Shown: one piece after another, positions 9,151 through 18,668 of the stretch
How positions within the stretch are numbered: position 1 is the first letter of the stretch
How the letters are laid out: each line of letters begins with the position of its first letter
DNA from: Streptomyces sp. CC228A
GTDB lineage: Bacteria > Actinomycetota > Actinomycetes > Streptomycetales > Streptomycetaceae
Direction: 5' to 3'
Assembly (NCBI RefSeq): GCF_021390935.1
Contig: NZ_JAJPUI010000001.1
Location: 310,001-374,000 of the forward strand
DNA length: 64,000 nt
Notes under the pieces: model-generated
Told to the model about the DNA's origin: nothing
The model's database searches: none
Seen by the model: only the letters and a program-made list of their open reading frames with translations
Position numbers and translations under genes: made by a program

Positions 9151-9982
9151 GCGTCCTGCCCGCCCGTACGGCGTCCAGGAACGCCAGGACGGCCTGCTCG
9201 ATGCCGCGCTGCCGCGCCACCGGCACCCAGTCGCCGCGCCGCCGCACCGTGGGCTGGCCCTTGTGGTCCACGACCTCCGCGAGGTTGAGCACCTGGCGCT
9301 TGGTGTCCCGGCCGGACACCTCGAGGACCTCCTCCGCGGAGCCGCTCATCCGGTTCATGACGCCGAGGGCGGTGAAGCCGTCGCCGGACAGCTGCAGCAC
9401 GACGTGGTGCATGAGGCCGTCCCGCATCCGGGCGCGGACGGTCGTGTGCTCGACGGGGCCCGGGAGCAGGAAGCGCAGGGTGTCGACGACGTGGATGAAG
9501 TCGTCGAGGACAAGGGTGCGGGGGTCCTCGGGGAGGCCCACGCGGTTCTTCTGCAGCAGGATCAGGTCCCGCGGGTGGTCGGCGCACTGCGCGTAGGCGG
9601 GGGCGAAGCGCCGGTTGAAGCCGACGGCCAGGCTGGTGCCGCGGCGTTCGGCGAGCTCCACGAGGCGCCGGGAGTCGGCGAGTTCGTAGGCGAGGGGCTT
9701 GTCGACGTACGTCGGGACTCCCGCGTCGAGCAGCCGGGTGACGATGTCGGGGTGCGCGTCGGTCGGCGCGTGCACGAACGCGGCGTCGAGCGGCCCCGCG
9801 GCCAGCAGCCCGTCCAGTTCCCTGTGGCGGCGGTCGGCAGGCACGTGGTGGGCGTCGGCGACCCGGGCCAGCGTCGCGGGCGTGCGGGTCTGCAGGTGCA
9901 GTTCCACGTCGGGGCGGGTGGTGAGGACCGGCAGATAGGCCTTCTGCGCGATGTCGCCGAGGCCGATGCAGGCCACCTTCAC
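9071..9982 (-). CDS. Gfo/Idh/MocA-family NAD(P)-dependent oxidoreductase
   Basis: 303 residues. The N-terminal Rossmann motif KVACIGLGDIAQKAYLPVL and the active-site region YVDKPLAY (EKP-type Lys) near residue 93 are classic for this family, which oxidises or reduces sugars, inositols or related ring alcohols. The second domain carries GFNRRFAP. GTG 9982 was chosen because AGGAGAA lies seven bases upstream. Its 3' end overlaps lnt on the opposite strand. Substrate unknown. Confidence 0.85.
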   Translation of the reverse strand: MKVACIGLGDIAQKAYLPVLTTRPDVELHLQTRTPATLARVADAHHVPADRRHRELDGLLAAGPLDAAFVHAPTDAHPDIVTRLLDAGVPTYVDKPLAYELADSRRLVELAERRGTSLAVGFNRRFAPAYAQCADHPRDLILLQKNRVGLPEDPRTLVLDDFIHVVDTLRFLLPGPVEHTTVRARMRDGLMHHVVLQLSGDGFTALGVMNRMSGSAEEVLEVSGRDTKRQVLNLAEVVDHKGQPTVRRRGDWVPVARQRGIEQAVLAFLDAVRAGRTLSARDALLTHELCERVVRDSLERSGA

Positions 9983-10126
9983 GGGTGTTCTCCTCTCGCC
10001 GTGCTCCGTGCAGCATACGGCGGTGCCCGGTTCCGGTGATCGGCTGGTGCCGGGCCGCGGTGCCCGGCCGGTGCCGTCCCCTATATCCGCTGGTGCATCC
10101 GCGCTTCGCGGCACGAAGATGCCGGT

Positions 10127-10639
10127 ATGACGACTGACACACGCATCGATCCCCCCGCGCTCGGCGGCGAACGCCCGACGCTGGAAGCCTTCTTGGACTA
10201 CCACCGCGAGACCCTCGCCATGAAGTGCCGCGGCCTGGACGGGAACCAGCTGCGGCAGGTGTCCGTCCCGCCGTCCGGCCTGTCGCTGCTGGGGCTGGTG
10301 CGGCACATGGCGGAGGTGGAGCGCTGGTGGTTCGCCTCGGTCCTGGCCGGGGAGGAGGCGGCCGCGGTCTACTCCACGGAGGAGGACCGCGACGCGGACT
10401 TCCATCCCACGGAGGAGGACACGTGGGAGGAGGCGTACGCGACGTGGCAGGCCGAGATCGCACGGGCCCGGGTGCTCGCGGCCGCGGCCGACTCCCTTGA
10501 CGAACCGTCCCGGGGGCGCAGCCGCGGCCAGGCGTTCACCCTGCGCTGGATCTACATCCACATGATCGAGGAGTACGCGCGCCACAACGGCCACGCGGAC
10601 CTGCTGCGGGAGCGGATCGACGGGGCAACCGGCGAGTGA
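10127..10639 (+). CDS. DinB-family protein (DUF664)
   Basis: 170 residues, a four-helix DinB/YfiT-type fold. Characteristic segments are LLGLVRHMAEVERWWFASVL and RWIYIHMIEEYARHNGHADL, which provide the three His metal ligands of the family (H in RHMAEVE, H in IHMIEEY, H in RHNGH). Members include bacillithiol/mycothiol-dependent transferases; the actual reaction here is unknown. ATG at 10127 is the natural start. Confidence 0.85.
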   Translation: MTTDTRIDPPALGGERPTLEAFLDYHRETLAMKCRGLDGNQLRQVSVPPSGLSLLGLVRHMAEVERWWFASVLAGEEAAAVYSTEEDRDADFHPTEEDTWEEAYATWQAEIARARVLAAAADSLDEPSRGRSRGQAFTLRWIYIHMIEEYARHNGHADLLRERIDGATGE

Positions 10640-10712
10640 GGCGGTCACCCGTGCGTGCCGTAACCGCGGGTAGCGGTATGTGCGGCGGGCGTCTGCCCCG
10701 CACAGTGGCGGG

Positions 10713-11281
10713 GTGCGAGGAACGAGGCGGACCCGCGTCCGGGTGCTGGTGGGCGTGGCCTTGGCGGTGACGGTGGCGGCCGTCTCGGGGTGTGTGTCGG
10801 TGCCGGCGCAGCGGTCGGGCCCCGCCCACCTCCCGGCGGCGGCCGAGGATCCCGTACGGGGCGCGTGGGAGGCAGGGCCTGCGGTGTCGGAGGCGCCGCC
10901 CCGCGAGGTACTGGAGAGCACGGGTCCGGCCGCTTCGGGAGAGCCCGCCGGGGTGCCGCAGCGCCCCCGTGCGGCTGCCGCGGGGGCGGCGGCGGACACC
11001 GCCCGCGGGCAGGCCGGGGCCCGGTCGCCGGAGCGGCGCGCCCGGTCGGCGGCGCCGCTCTCCGCCGGCAGGTCCGCGCCCAAGGCCCCGCAGCGCCGCG
11101 GCGGCGCCCGCCTCGTCCCCGCCGTGCCGCGCACACCGGGGTCCCGCCGGTGCCGCGGCTGCCTGTGCGCCCGCCCGCTTCCGTCGCCGTGCCGGACGTG
11201 TGCGCGCTGTCGGAGGAGTACGGGGCGTGGGGCCGCGGCAGCCAGGGGGCCCGGGCCTGCCGCCAGGCGTCCCGCCGCTGA
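10713..11281 (+). CDS. Secreted lipoprotein, unknown function, one apparent frameshift
   Basis: About 189 residues after correction. A GTG at 10713 begins a signal peptide ending in the lipobox VSGC (Cys about residue 30). The mature part is an Ala/Pro/Arg-rich linker and a short C-terminal module VPDVCALSEEYGAWGRGSQG. The frame changes at the G run 11138-11141; adding one G joins VPRTPG to VPPVPRLPVRPPASVAVPDVC. No domain recognised. Confidence 0.6.
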
Positions 11282-11291
11282 CGCGGCGCCG

Positions 11292-11768
11292 TCAGGTGCC
11301 GTTCAGGTGCCGCTCCAGCCGGGCGATGGCGGCGCGGACGCCGTCGCCGTACCCGTCGTCGCCGAGGGCCGCCGCGGAGTCCCGCGCACGGTCGACGTGG
11401 TCGCGCGCGTCGTCGGGCCGGCCGAGCTTCACGTAGTCGGCGGCGAGGTTGACGTGGAGCGAGGGGTACAGCGCTCGCAGGGCGGCGGCGCGGTCGCGCC
11501 GGCCGGGCCGCTCGTCGTCCGGCGCCCGGGCCGCCGTCAGGGCCCGCAGGTCCCAGGCGAGCTCGGAGCCGGGGTCGTCCTGCGCGTCGGCCATGTAGTG
11601 CGCGAGGGTGCACAGGAGCAGCGGGTCACCGTCCTGCCCGATCCGCGCCCACAACGCGTGGAAGCGGTTGCGGGCCTCCTCGCGGTCTCCCGCGTGGAGC
11701 AGCATCGTGGCCTGCCCGATGCTGGTCATGACGGCGTCGTCGGACGCGCTCTGCCGCTGCTCCGCCAC
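11292..11768 (-). CDS. Small helical (tetratricopeptide-like) protein
   Basis: 158 residues from a GTG at 11768, almost entirely alpha-helical in character. It has TPR-like segments (ATMLLHAGDREEARNRFHAL and AADYVKLGRPDDARDHVDRA), which suggests a protein-binding role. The 3' end converges on the lipoprotein gene with only 10 bp between stops. No catalytic motif. Confidence 0.7.
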   Translation of the reverse strand: MAEQRQSASDDAVMTSIGQATMLLHAGDREEARNRFHALWARIGQDGDPLLLCTLAHYMADAQDDPGSELAWDLRALTAARAPDDERPGRRDRAAALRALYPSLHVNLAADYVKLGRPDDARDHVDRARDSAAALGDDGYGDGVRAAIARLERHLNGT

Positions 11769-12374
11769 GTGCTCTCCCTGCTCGCCGGTCCTCCGCTCCG
11801 ACGACGCTAACCGGCCCCGCGCGGATCCGCCGTCATGCGCCCCGTACCGTCGTCCGCCCGGCGGTGTCGTACAGCCGGTGCGGGCCGCGGGCCACCCGGC
11901 CAGCCGGGGTGCACTGCGCCCGTCCGCCGGGCGGTGGCAGCCGGAGGCTTCGCGGGCCGACGCGGGACCGCCGAGGGCCGGTGCGGTGGGCTCCCGGTGA
12001 CGACGGAGCTGCCGCACGCGGTCGTCGTGGGGACTCCCGCGGCCGGTGGCGCCGGTGGCCGGCCCGGCCGGGCCGTTCCCGGCACGTCGGACGGAAATGC
12101 CGGGCAGGGATGTCGGGCGGGCCCGGCGCCCCGGGCACGCGGCCCTGCACACTGGCGCGCGGCCGGCCCGACGGCGTGCGGCGCCGACTGCTCCCCGCCC
12201 GGCGGAGGACTGCGGCCGCCGGTGCGGGTGCGGCCGCCGGTGTGGGGTGCAGCGGCCGGTGCGGGTGCGGCCGCCGGTGCGGGCACGGCCGCCGGTACGG
12301 GCACGGCGCTGCCGCACCGGGCGGTGGGGGTCGGCGCCGCCGGGTGGTGCGGCGGCGCCGGGGTGGTCCGGCGG
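11769..12374. other. Gene-free spacer with GC-rich imperfect repeats
   Basis: About 600 bp without a convincing gene. From about 12211 to 12305 an 18-bp-type unit around GCGGCCGCCGGTGCGG recurs five times with point changes. The left end should hold the promoter of the TPR-like gene. Confidence 0.55.
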
Positions 12375-13058
12375 TCAGCCCAGGTCGGGGATGCGCCAGT
12401 CGATCGGCTCGTGCCCCTGCTCGGCGATGGCCTTGTCGATCTGGGTGAAGGGGCGGGAGCCGAAGAACTTCTTCGCGGACAGCGGCGACGGGTGGGCGCC
12501 CTTGACCACGATGTGCCGGGTCTCGTCGATGAGCCGCAGCTTCTTCTGGGCGTAGTTGCCCCACAGGACGAACACCGCCGGGTCGGGCCTGGAGGCGACG
12601 GCGCTGATCACGGCGTCCGTGAACGTCTCCCAGCCCTTGCCCTTGTGGGAGTTCGCCTCGCCCGCCCGGACGGTGAGCACGGCGTTCAGGAGCAGGACGC
12701 CCTGCTCGGCCCACGGCATGAGGTAGCCGTTGTCCGGGATCGGGTGCCCGAGCTCCTCATGCATCTCCTTGTAGATGTTGCGCAGCGACGGCGGGGTCTT
12801 GACGCCCGGCCGGACGGAGAAGCACAGGCCGTGGCCCTGGCCCTCCCCGTGGTACGGGTCCTGGCCGAGGACCAGGACCTTGACCTTGTCGTACGGGGTG
12901 GCCTCAAGCGCGGCGAACACCTCGTCGTGCGGCGGGTAGACCGGCCCCTTGGCCCGCTCCTCGGCGACGAACTCGGTGAGCAGCTTGAAGTACGGCTTGT
13001 GCAGCTCGTCGCCGAGGACGCCGCGCCAGGACTCGGGCAGCGAAGCGGTGTCGGTCAC
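12375..13058 (-). CDS. ung: Uracil-DNA glycosylase (family 1)
   Basis: 227 residues. Removes uracil from DNA to start base-excision repair. The catalytic motif VLGQDPYHGEGQ (water-activating Asp) and the minor-groove loop HPSPLSA are intact. Length and architecture are typical of family 1 Ung. Start ATG at 13058; GGAGGTTGTTGACGTG sits upstream on the coding strand. Confidence 0.97.
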   Translation of the reverse strand: MTDTASLPESWRGVLGDELHKPYFKLLTEFVAEERAKGPVYPPHDEVFAALEATPYDKVKVLVLGQDPYHGEGQGHGLCFSVRPGVKTPPSLRNIYKEMHEELGHPIPDNGYLMPWAEQGVLLLNAVLTVRAGEANSHKGKGWETFTDAVISAVASRPDPAVFVLWGNYAQKKLRLIDETRHIVVKGAHPSPLSAKKFFGSRPFTQIDKAIAEQGHEPIDWRIPDLG

Positions 13059-13138
13059 GTCAACAACCTCCGGTGTGGGATCGCTTGTGCACCTCAGAAC
13101 CTACCTGCGGCCACTGACAACGACCCCCGCACCGTCTC

Positions 13139-14719
13139 CTACCAGCTGGTCCTGCGGTGCAGCTCCCAGACCTGCATGACGGTCTGCGGGTCGAGGGCCC
13201 GCTCGGCGCCGCCGATCTCCTGGCTGGTCGCGACGTACTGCTTGCCCTGCCAGAGCGGCAGCAGCCGCACGTCCTTGACGAGGATCTCCTGCGCCTTCTC
13301 GAACTGGGTGGTCACCGCACCGCGGTCGGACTTGCGGCGGGACTCCGGCAGGAGCTGCTCGGTGATCTCGGGCGACTCGTACGGGTCGGCGTGCACGTTC
13401 TCCTTGCCGACGAACGGCGCGATGAAGTTGTCCGGGTCCGGGAAGTCGGGGAACCAGCCGCGGCCGAAGACCTGGTAGGCGCCCTTCTGGTAGGCCGGCT
13501 GGAACTCCTTCCACGGCTTGCCCTCCAGGGTCACCTCGAAGAGCCCGCTGGCCTCCAGCTGCCGCTTGATCTCCGCGAACTCGGCCGCGGTGGAGGAACC
13601 GTAGCGGTCCGTGGTGTAGCCGAAGGTCAGCTTCACCGGCTTGGTGATGTCGGCCTCGGCCAGCAGTTCGCGCGCCTTGTCGACGTCGGGGTCCCCGTAC
13701 TGGTCGAAGAACTTCGTCGTGTGGCCGACGATGCCCTTGGGGACCATCGAGTACAGCGGTTCGGCGGTGCCCTGGTAGACCTTGGCGACGAGTGCCTCGC
13801 GGTCGATGAGCTGGGCGATGGCCCGGCGGACGGCCACCTTGCCGGTCATCTCGTCGTCGCCGTCGAAGACGAGGTACTGGATGGCGGCGCCGGTGGTCTC
13901 GACGAGCTGGAGGCCCTCGTTCTCGGGCTTCTTCTCCCTCAGGTCGACGATCTCCTCGGCGGTGAGGCCGCGGTAGGTGGTGTCGATCTCCTTCTTCTTC
14001 AGCGCGGCGACCATGGCTTCGGACTCGCTGAAGTAGCGGATGGTGACGGCGGTGTTCTTGCGGTCGGCGAACCCCTTGTAGGTGGGGTTCTTGACCAGCT
14101 CGGCCTCGACGTCCGGGGTGTACTTCTCCAGGTTGTACGGGCCGGAGCCGACGACCTTGCCGTCCTGGCGGAGCCGGTCCGCCGGGTACGAGGCGGGTTC
14201 GACGATCGACATGGCAGGCGTGGCCAGCACGAACGGGAAGGTGGCGTCGGACTTCTTCAGCTTGAAGGTCACGATACGGTCGCCGGTGGTCTCGACGGTG
14301 TCGAGGGAGCCGAGCAGTCCGTTGGGGCCGCCTTCCACGTTGATCGCGCGGATGCGGTCGATGGAGTGCTTCACTGCCCGGGCGTCGAGCTTGCTGCCCG
14401 TCGAGAACTGCAGGCCGTCACGGAGCTCGCACTCGTAGACCTTGCTCGCGGTGTCCTTGAACTTGCAGTCCGCGGCGTCCGGCTGCGGCACCGTGCTTCC
14501 CGTGGGGAAACTCATCAGCGTCTGGAAGACGTTCCGGTACAGCTCCCAGGAGCTGTCCCAGGCGGCAGCAGGGTCGAGAGTGGTCGGAGAACTGGTGGTT
14601 CCCACGACGATCTTCTGCTCCGCCTCGGCTTTCTCATCGCCGAAGAGACCGCATCCCGCCAGCAGGGATATGGACGCAAGGGCTGCAGCAGATGCCTGCA
14701 GGCTGGTCCGGTTGAACAC
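13139..14719 (-). CDS. ABC transporter substrate-binding lipoprotein (SBP_bac_5, oligopeptide type)
   Basis: 526 residues with signal peptide and lipobox LAGC, then the family 5 solute-binding fold (VVGTTSSPTTLDPAAAWDSS, SGPYNLEKY). It would capture peptides or similar solutes outside the membrane. GTG 14719 was chosen over GTG 14725 because GAGGAG is then nine bases upstream. No permease or ATPase genes are adjacent, so it must share a transporter or act as an orphan binding protein. Confidence 0.85.
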   Translation of the reverse strand: MFNRTSLQASAAALASISLLAGCGLFGDEKAEAEQKIVVGTTSSPTTLDPAAAWDSSWELYRNVFQTLMSFPTGSTVPQPDAADCKFKDTASKVYECELRDGLQFSTGSKLDARAVKHSIDRIRAINVEGGPNGLLGSLDTVETTGDRIVTFKLKKSDATFPFVLATPAMSIVEPASYPADRLRQDGKVVGSGPYNLEKYTPDVEAELVKNPTYKGFADRKNTAVTIRYFSESEAMVAALKKKEIDTTYRGLTAEEIVDLREKKPENEGLQLVETTGAAIQYLVFDGDDEMTGKVAVRRAIAQLIDREALVAKVYQGTAEPLYSMVPKGIVGHTTKFFDQYGDPDVDKARELLAEADITKPVKLTFGYTTDRYGSSTAAEFAEIKRQLEASGLFEVTLEGKPWKEFQPAYQKGAYQVFGRGWFPDFPDPDNFIAPFVGKENVHADPYESPEITEQLLPESRRKSDRGAVTTQFEKAQEILVKDVRLLPLWQGKQYVATSQEIGGAERALDPQTVMQVWELHRRTSW

Positions 14720-14839
14720 GTGCACACGCTCCTCGTTCAGCCATGGTCGGCCGACCATACCGCAGCGCCCCACCAGGTCAATGCGAGGGACCGGTGGGGC
14801 ACTTGAGTGCATATCTCGGCCAATCAGGCGTAATCCACC

Positions 14840-15607
14840 TCAGCCGACTCCGGCATTGAGGAAAATTCCCCCTTCGATCGCCAGGGTTTGCCCGGTGATC
14901 CAGTCCGATTGGTCGGATGTAAGGAATGCGGCGGCCCCTCCGATATCGGCGGGCACACCGAGCCTCCCCAGCGGATAGGCGGCGGCAGCCTCCGCTTCAC
15001 GGCCTTCGTAGAGCGCCTGCGCGAATTTCGTTTTCACGACACCCGGGGCAATGGCGTTCACTCGGACAATCGGCGCGAATTCATGGGCGAGCTGCTGCGT
15101 CAGATTGATCATCGCGGCCTTGCTCATCCCGTACGCACCGACAAAGGGCGAGGCGGACAGGCCGGCGATGGACGCGATGTTCACGATGGCGCCGCCGTGC
15201 TCCTGCTGCCACGCCTTCCAGGTCCGCTGGGCGAAGCCGAGCGCCGAGATGACGTTGGTCTCGAAGACCTTGCGCGCCACGCCCAGGTCCAGATCCGCCA
15301 TGGGCCCGAAGACCGGGTTCGTCCCGGCGTTGTTGACCAGGTAGTCGACACGCCCGAAGGCCTCCATGGTGCGCTCGACGGCGGCCGCCTGGTGGGCCTC
15401 GTCGTGCGCCTTGCCGGCCACGTACACGACCCGGTCGGCGCCGAGCCGCTCCACGGCCTCCTTGAGGGCGTCCTCGCCCCGCCCGGTGATGCACACCCGG
15501 TCGCCGCGCGCCACGAGCGCCTCGGCGATCCCGTACCCGATGCCCCGGCTCGCGCCCGTGACGAGGGCGACCCGTCCGGTCGGCTCGGGGCGTTCTCCTG
15601 CGGTCAT
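14840..15607 (-). CDS. SDR-family oxidoreductase (3-oxoacyl reductase-like)
   Basis: 255 residues. NAD(P) motif TGASRGIGYGIAEAL, NNAGT, and the YxxxK catalytic pair in GAYGMSKAAMIN are all present. It follows the next SDR gene by 38 bp in the same direction, so the two are likely one transcript. Substrate unknown; fatty-acid or alcohol reduction is typical. Confidence 0.88.
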   Translation of the reverse strand: MTAGERPEPTGRVALVTGASRGIGYGIAEALVARGDRVCITGRGEDALKEAVERLGADRVVYVAGKAHDEAHQAAAVERTMEAFGRVDYLVNNAGTNPVFGPMADLDLGVARKVFETNVISALGFAQRTWKAWQQEHGGAIVNIASIAGLSASPFVGAYGMSKAAMINLTQQLAHEFAPIVRVNAIAPGVVKTKFAQALYEGREAEAAAAYPLGRLGVPADIGGAAAFLTSDQSDWITGQTLAIEGGIFLNAGVG

Positions 15608-15645
15608 GTGCTGCTCTCCTCTTCCCGGTCGTCCTCTGCGCCCGC

Positions 15646-16407
15646 TCAGTCGAGCGGTCCGCCCGCCACGTACAGGACCTGCCCGGAGACGAAGCCCGCG
15701 TCGTCGCCGGTGAAGAAGGCGATGGCGTGGGCGACGTCCTCCGGGCGGCCGACCCGCTGGACGGGGATCTGGGTGGCGGCCGCGGCCATGAAGTCCTCGA
15801 AGCCCATGCCGACGCGTGCGGCGGTCTGGGCGGTCATGTCGGTCGCGATGAACCCGGGCGCGACGGCGTTGGCAGTGATGCCGAACTTGCCGAGCTCCTT
15901 GGCGAGGGTCTTCGTGAAGCCCTGGAGCCCGGCCTTCACCGCGGAGTAGTTGGCCTGGCCGCGGTTGCCGAGCGCGGAGGACGAGGAGAGGCACACGATG
16001 CGGCCGAAGCCCGCGTCGACCATGTGCTTCTGGCACGCCTTGGACATCAGGAACGCGCCCTTGAGGTGCACGTTCATCACGGTGTCCCAGTCGGACTCGG
16101 TCATCTTGAAGAGGAGGTTGTCCCGCAGGACGCCCGCGTTGTTGACGAGGATGGTCGGCGCGCCGAGCTCGCCGGCCACCCGGGCGACGGCGGCCTCCAC
16201 CTGGGCGCTGTCGGAGACGTCGCAGCCGACGGCGAGGGCGGTCCCGCCGGCCGCCGTGACGGCGTCGACGGTGTCCTTGCAGGCGGCCTCGTCCAGGTCG
16301 AGCACGGCGACGGCGCGCCCCTCGGCCGCGAGCCGTACGGCGGTGGCGGCGCCGATGCCGCGCGCGGCCCCGGTCACCACGGCGACGCGCTGCTGGGTGG
16401 TGGACAT
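15646..16407 (-). CDS. SDR-family 3-oxoacyl-ACP reductase-like protein (FabG-like)
   Basis: 253 residues. TGAARGIGAATAVRL, NNAGVLRDNLLFKM and NYSAVKAGLQGFTKTLAKEL match FabG, with catalytic Tyr and Lys. First gene of a two-SDR unit with 14840-15607. Housekeeping fabG is usually next to fabI, so this is more likely a paralogue acting on beta-oxidation or other acyl/alcohol substrates. Confidence 0.88.
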   Translation of the reverse strand: MSTTQQRVAVVTGAARGIGAATAVRLAAEGRAVAVLDLDEAACKDTVDAVTAAGGTALAVGCDVSDSAQVEAAVARVAGELGAPTILVNNAGVLRDNLLFKMTESDWDTVMNVHLKGAFLMSKACQKHMVDAGFGRIVCLSSSSALGNRGQANYSAVKAGLQGFTKTLAKELGKFGITANAVAPGFIATDMTAQTAARVGMGFEDFMAAAATQIPVQRVGRPEDVAHAIAFFTGDDAGFVSGQVLYVAGGPLD

Positions 16408-16585
16408 GCTGGTTCTCCTCGCCCTTGAGTCCCTCGGCCGCGCGCCGACCCCTTCCCAGGGCGATGAGCGACCGCTTAGTACCTTCAGCAGGACGAGACG
16501 CTAGAAGCCCTGGCACCCGGTGTCAACGGCCCGTGCCCCGGGTGCCGGGGATCACGTGTGCGGCGTACGGAGGCCGGGGGACCCC

Positions 16586-16969
16586 TCAGCGGACCAGGAC
16601 GTCCAGCAGCCGTTCGACCTCGGCCTCGGGGTCGGCCGTCAGCCCGGTGTGGACCGGCCCGGGCTGGACCACCGTGGAGCGCGGCGCGACCAGCCAGCGG
16701 AACCGCCGCCCGGCGTCGTCGCTCGCCGCCTGCCCGGCGTCGTCACCGCCCCGGCACACCCCTTCCACGGCGTGCAGGGCGGCCCGTACGCCCGCCAGGT
16801 CGGCGCCCGGGTCGAGCGCGGCGAGCTTCCGCTCGTCGAGGTGGGTGCGCGCGGCGACGAAGGACCGGGCGCGGCAGTAGACCACGACGCCGGCGTTGAA
16901 GCACTCCCCGCGCTCCACGCGCGGCACCACGCGCAGCACCGCGTATTCGAAGACGTCCCGCTCGCTCAC
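16586..16969 (-). CDS. DUF3037 protein
   Basis: 127 residues. FEYAVLRVVPRVERGECFNAGVVVYCR is the family's conserved opening. The start overlaps the stop of the HipA-like gene by four bases, and the two families are commonly found together, so they probably act as a pair. Function unknown. Confidence 0.85.
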   Translation of the reverse strand: MSERDVFEYAVLRVVPRVERGECFNAGVVVYCRARSFVAARTHLDERKLAALDPGADLAGVRAALHAVEGVCRGGDDAGQAASDDAGRRFRWLVAPRSTVVQPGPVHTGLTADPEAEVERLLDVLVR

Positions 16970-17817
16970 TTGCCGCTGTCCTTCGTGCCGTGGGTGGGGT
17001 GGGGCCAGGGGGCCAGGTGGTCGGTGAGCCAGCCGGGCGCCCGGGAGGGCCTGCGGCCGGTCCGCTCGCCGATGGTGACGCGCTCGTGGATGGTCGCTGC
17101 GCGCGGCAGCAGCACCTCCGCGTACGCGCGCCGGACGGCGTCAGCGGAGGCGAAGCCGGGCTCGCCCGCCAGCCACTCGTCCGGGACGTCGGCGGCGACC
17201 TCCGCGAGGAGTTCCCCGGTGACCCGCGGGGCGAGTTCGGCCGCCGCGGCGGCGATGTCCGGGCCGAAGCCGGCGAGCACGTGGTCGGACGCGTCGTACG
17301 GCTTGGCGGCGGACGCCTGCGCGCCGGGCCAGTTGTGGTGCCAGATCATCGTGGCACCGTGGTCGATGAGCCAGGGCTCGCCGTGCCAGACCAGCATGTT
17401 CGGGTTGCGCCAGGACCGGTCGACGTTGTTGATGAGGGCGTCGAACCAGACGACACGACCGGCCTCGACGGGGTCCATCACGTACGCGAGCGGGTCGAAG
17501 CCGATCGACCCGGGCAGGTAGTCCATACCGAGGTTCAGCCCGCCGCTCGCCTTCAGGAGTTCCTGCACCTCCTGGTCGGGCTCGCCCAGGCCGATGACGG
17601 GGTCGAGCCGGATGGTGACCAGCTCCGGGACGCGCAGCCCGAGCCGGCGGCCCAGTTGTCCGCAGATCACCTCGGCCACCAGCGTCTTGCGGCCCTGCCC
17701 GGCCCCGGTGAACTTCATGACGTACGTGCCGAGATCGTCGGCCTCGACGATCCCGGGAAGCGAGCCGCCCTCACGCAGGGGCGTGACATAGCGGGTCGCT
17801 ACGACCTCTTCCAACAC
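16966..17817 (-). CDS. HipA-like kinase-fold protein
   Basis: 283 residues. Conserved blocks are YVMKFTGAGQGRKTLVAEVI (nucleotide-binding Lys region), VVWFDALINNVDRSWRNPN (DxxxxNxDR, catalytic loop) and PWLIDHGATMIW (IDHG, metal-binding), the order expected for HipA/PI3K-like kinases. No HipB-type antitoxin is next to it; instead it is translationally coupled to DUF3037. Whether it phosphorylates a protein, tRNA synthetase or another target is unknown. Confidence 0.82.
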   Translation of the reverse strand: MLEEVVATRYVTPLREGGSLPGIVEADDLGTYVMKFTGAGQGRKTLVAEVICGQLGRRLGLRVPELVTIRLDPVIGLGEPDQEVQELLKASGGLNLGMDYLPGSIGFDPLAYVMDPVEAGRVVWFDALINNVDRSWRNPNMLVWHGEPWLIDHGATMIWHHNWPGAQASAAKPYDASDHVLAGFGPDIAAAAAELAPRVTGELLAEVAADVPDEWLAGEPGFASADAVRRAYAEVLLPRAATIHERVTIGERTGRRPSRAPGWLTDHLAPWPHPTHGTKDSGK

Positions 17818-17912
17818 TTTCCCAGGCCACCCATCTCTTCAGCCTTACCGTCCACGGACAACTCCCCTGGGGCGTAGAGGCAGGAATCATCGGTCCACGG
17901 CGCTGGGGTGAA

Positions 17913-18440
17913 TCAGGGAAGTTTCTGGCCGGCGAGCCGGCCGCCCCGCTCCCCGAGCAGACCGTCGATGAGGGCGCGCCCCTTGCTGCCGGCTTCCGGC
18001 ATGAAGTGAGCATAGTAACCGAGGGTGATCGACGGCGGGGCGTGTCCGAGCCCATGGAATCAGGGCCACGACGGACTCTCCGGCTTCCCGCGCCTGCACT
18101 TGGCGCCGGACGGGCAGCAGGCCGCGTTCGCAGTCGGTGCCCTCCGGACTGAGGGCGAAGACCTCGCCCTGGCGGAGTCCGCACCCCAGGCGGGCTACGA
18201 CGGCGATCCTGTTCCGCTCGCTGACGGCATCGCGGACTCGCCGTACCGTAGGCATCGGCCACGCCTCGCGCAGCCTGGCGCCCAGCGGGCCCCGATGTCC
18301 TCGGCCGGCGTGACGGGCCCGTCACGCGGGTCGACGAACGCGCCTCGCTCCTCGTCCGTGGCTGCCCGGCGACGCCACGCCTTGGCGTCCTCCAGGTCCC
18401 GGGGAGCCGCACGCGGCCGAACCGGCCCGGGCACCGGCTC
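17913..18440 (-). pseudogene. Decayed tyrosine-recombinase (phage/ICE-type integrase)
   Basis: Three fragments lie in order but in different frames. The N-terminal arm region DAKAWRRRAATDEERGAFVD is near 18340-18400, the core RIAVVARLGCGLRQGEVFAL with the first catalytic Arg is near 18130-18220, and the C-terminal active site PPSITLGYYAHFMPEAGSKG with the catalytic Tyr is near 17990-18040. The reading frame then closes in a stop at 17913. The pieces between are missing or shifted, so no working protein is made. No second copy, excisionase or tRNA attachment site was found close by. Confidence 0.8.
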
Positions 18441-18498
18441 GCACCTCCACGTCCTGTGGCTGATCGCACAGAAGCGGGTCTGGCGGGGCGGCGGCCTG

Positions 18499-18668
18499 TT
18501 CTGCGATGCTTCCGTCCGTCAAGCGACGGCGGAACGAGGAAGCCGGTGAGATTCCGGCACGGTACCGCCACTGTGTAGGGAGAGCGACTCCGCCCATGGC
18601 CACCGCCCCGTCCGGGGTGGGAAGGCCGGAGAAGCTGTGATCCCGAGTCAGGAGACTCACGCCGTCGC
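18499..18668 (+). ncRNA. Cobalamin (B12) riboswitch
   Basis: Contains the adenosylcobalamin-riboswitch core in order: GAGGAAGCCGGTGAGATTCC, CGGCACGGTACCGCCACTGT (B12 box region), GGGAAGG, and the closing GAGTCAGGAGACTCAC. It faces the binding-protein gene at 18900 and is separated from it by about 230 bp that includes the hairpin GGCAGCCCCGTGCTGCC, a possible expression platform. High cobalamin should reduce expression of the operon at 18900-23566. Confidence 0.9.

Noticed and set aside
12211..12305. Possible origin or satellite from GC-rich repeats
   Set aside because: Imperfect, no DnaA-box-like sites, no replication genes; treated as spacer repeats.
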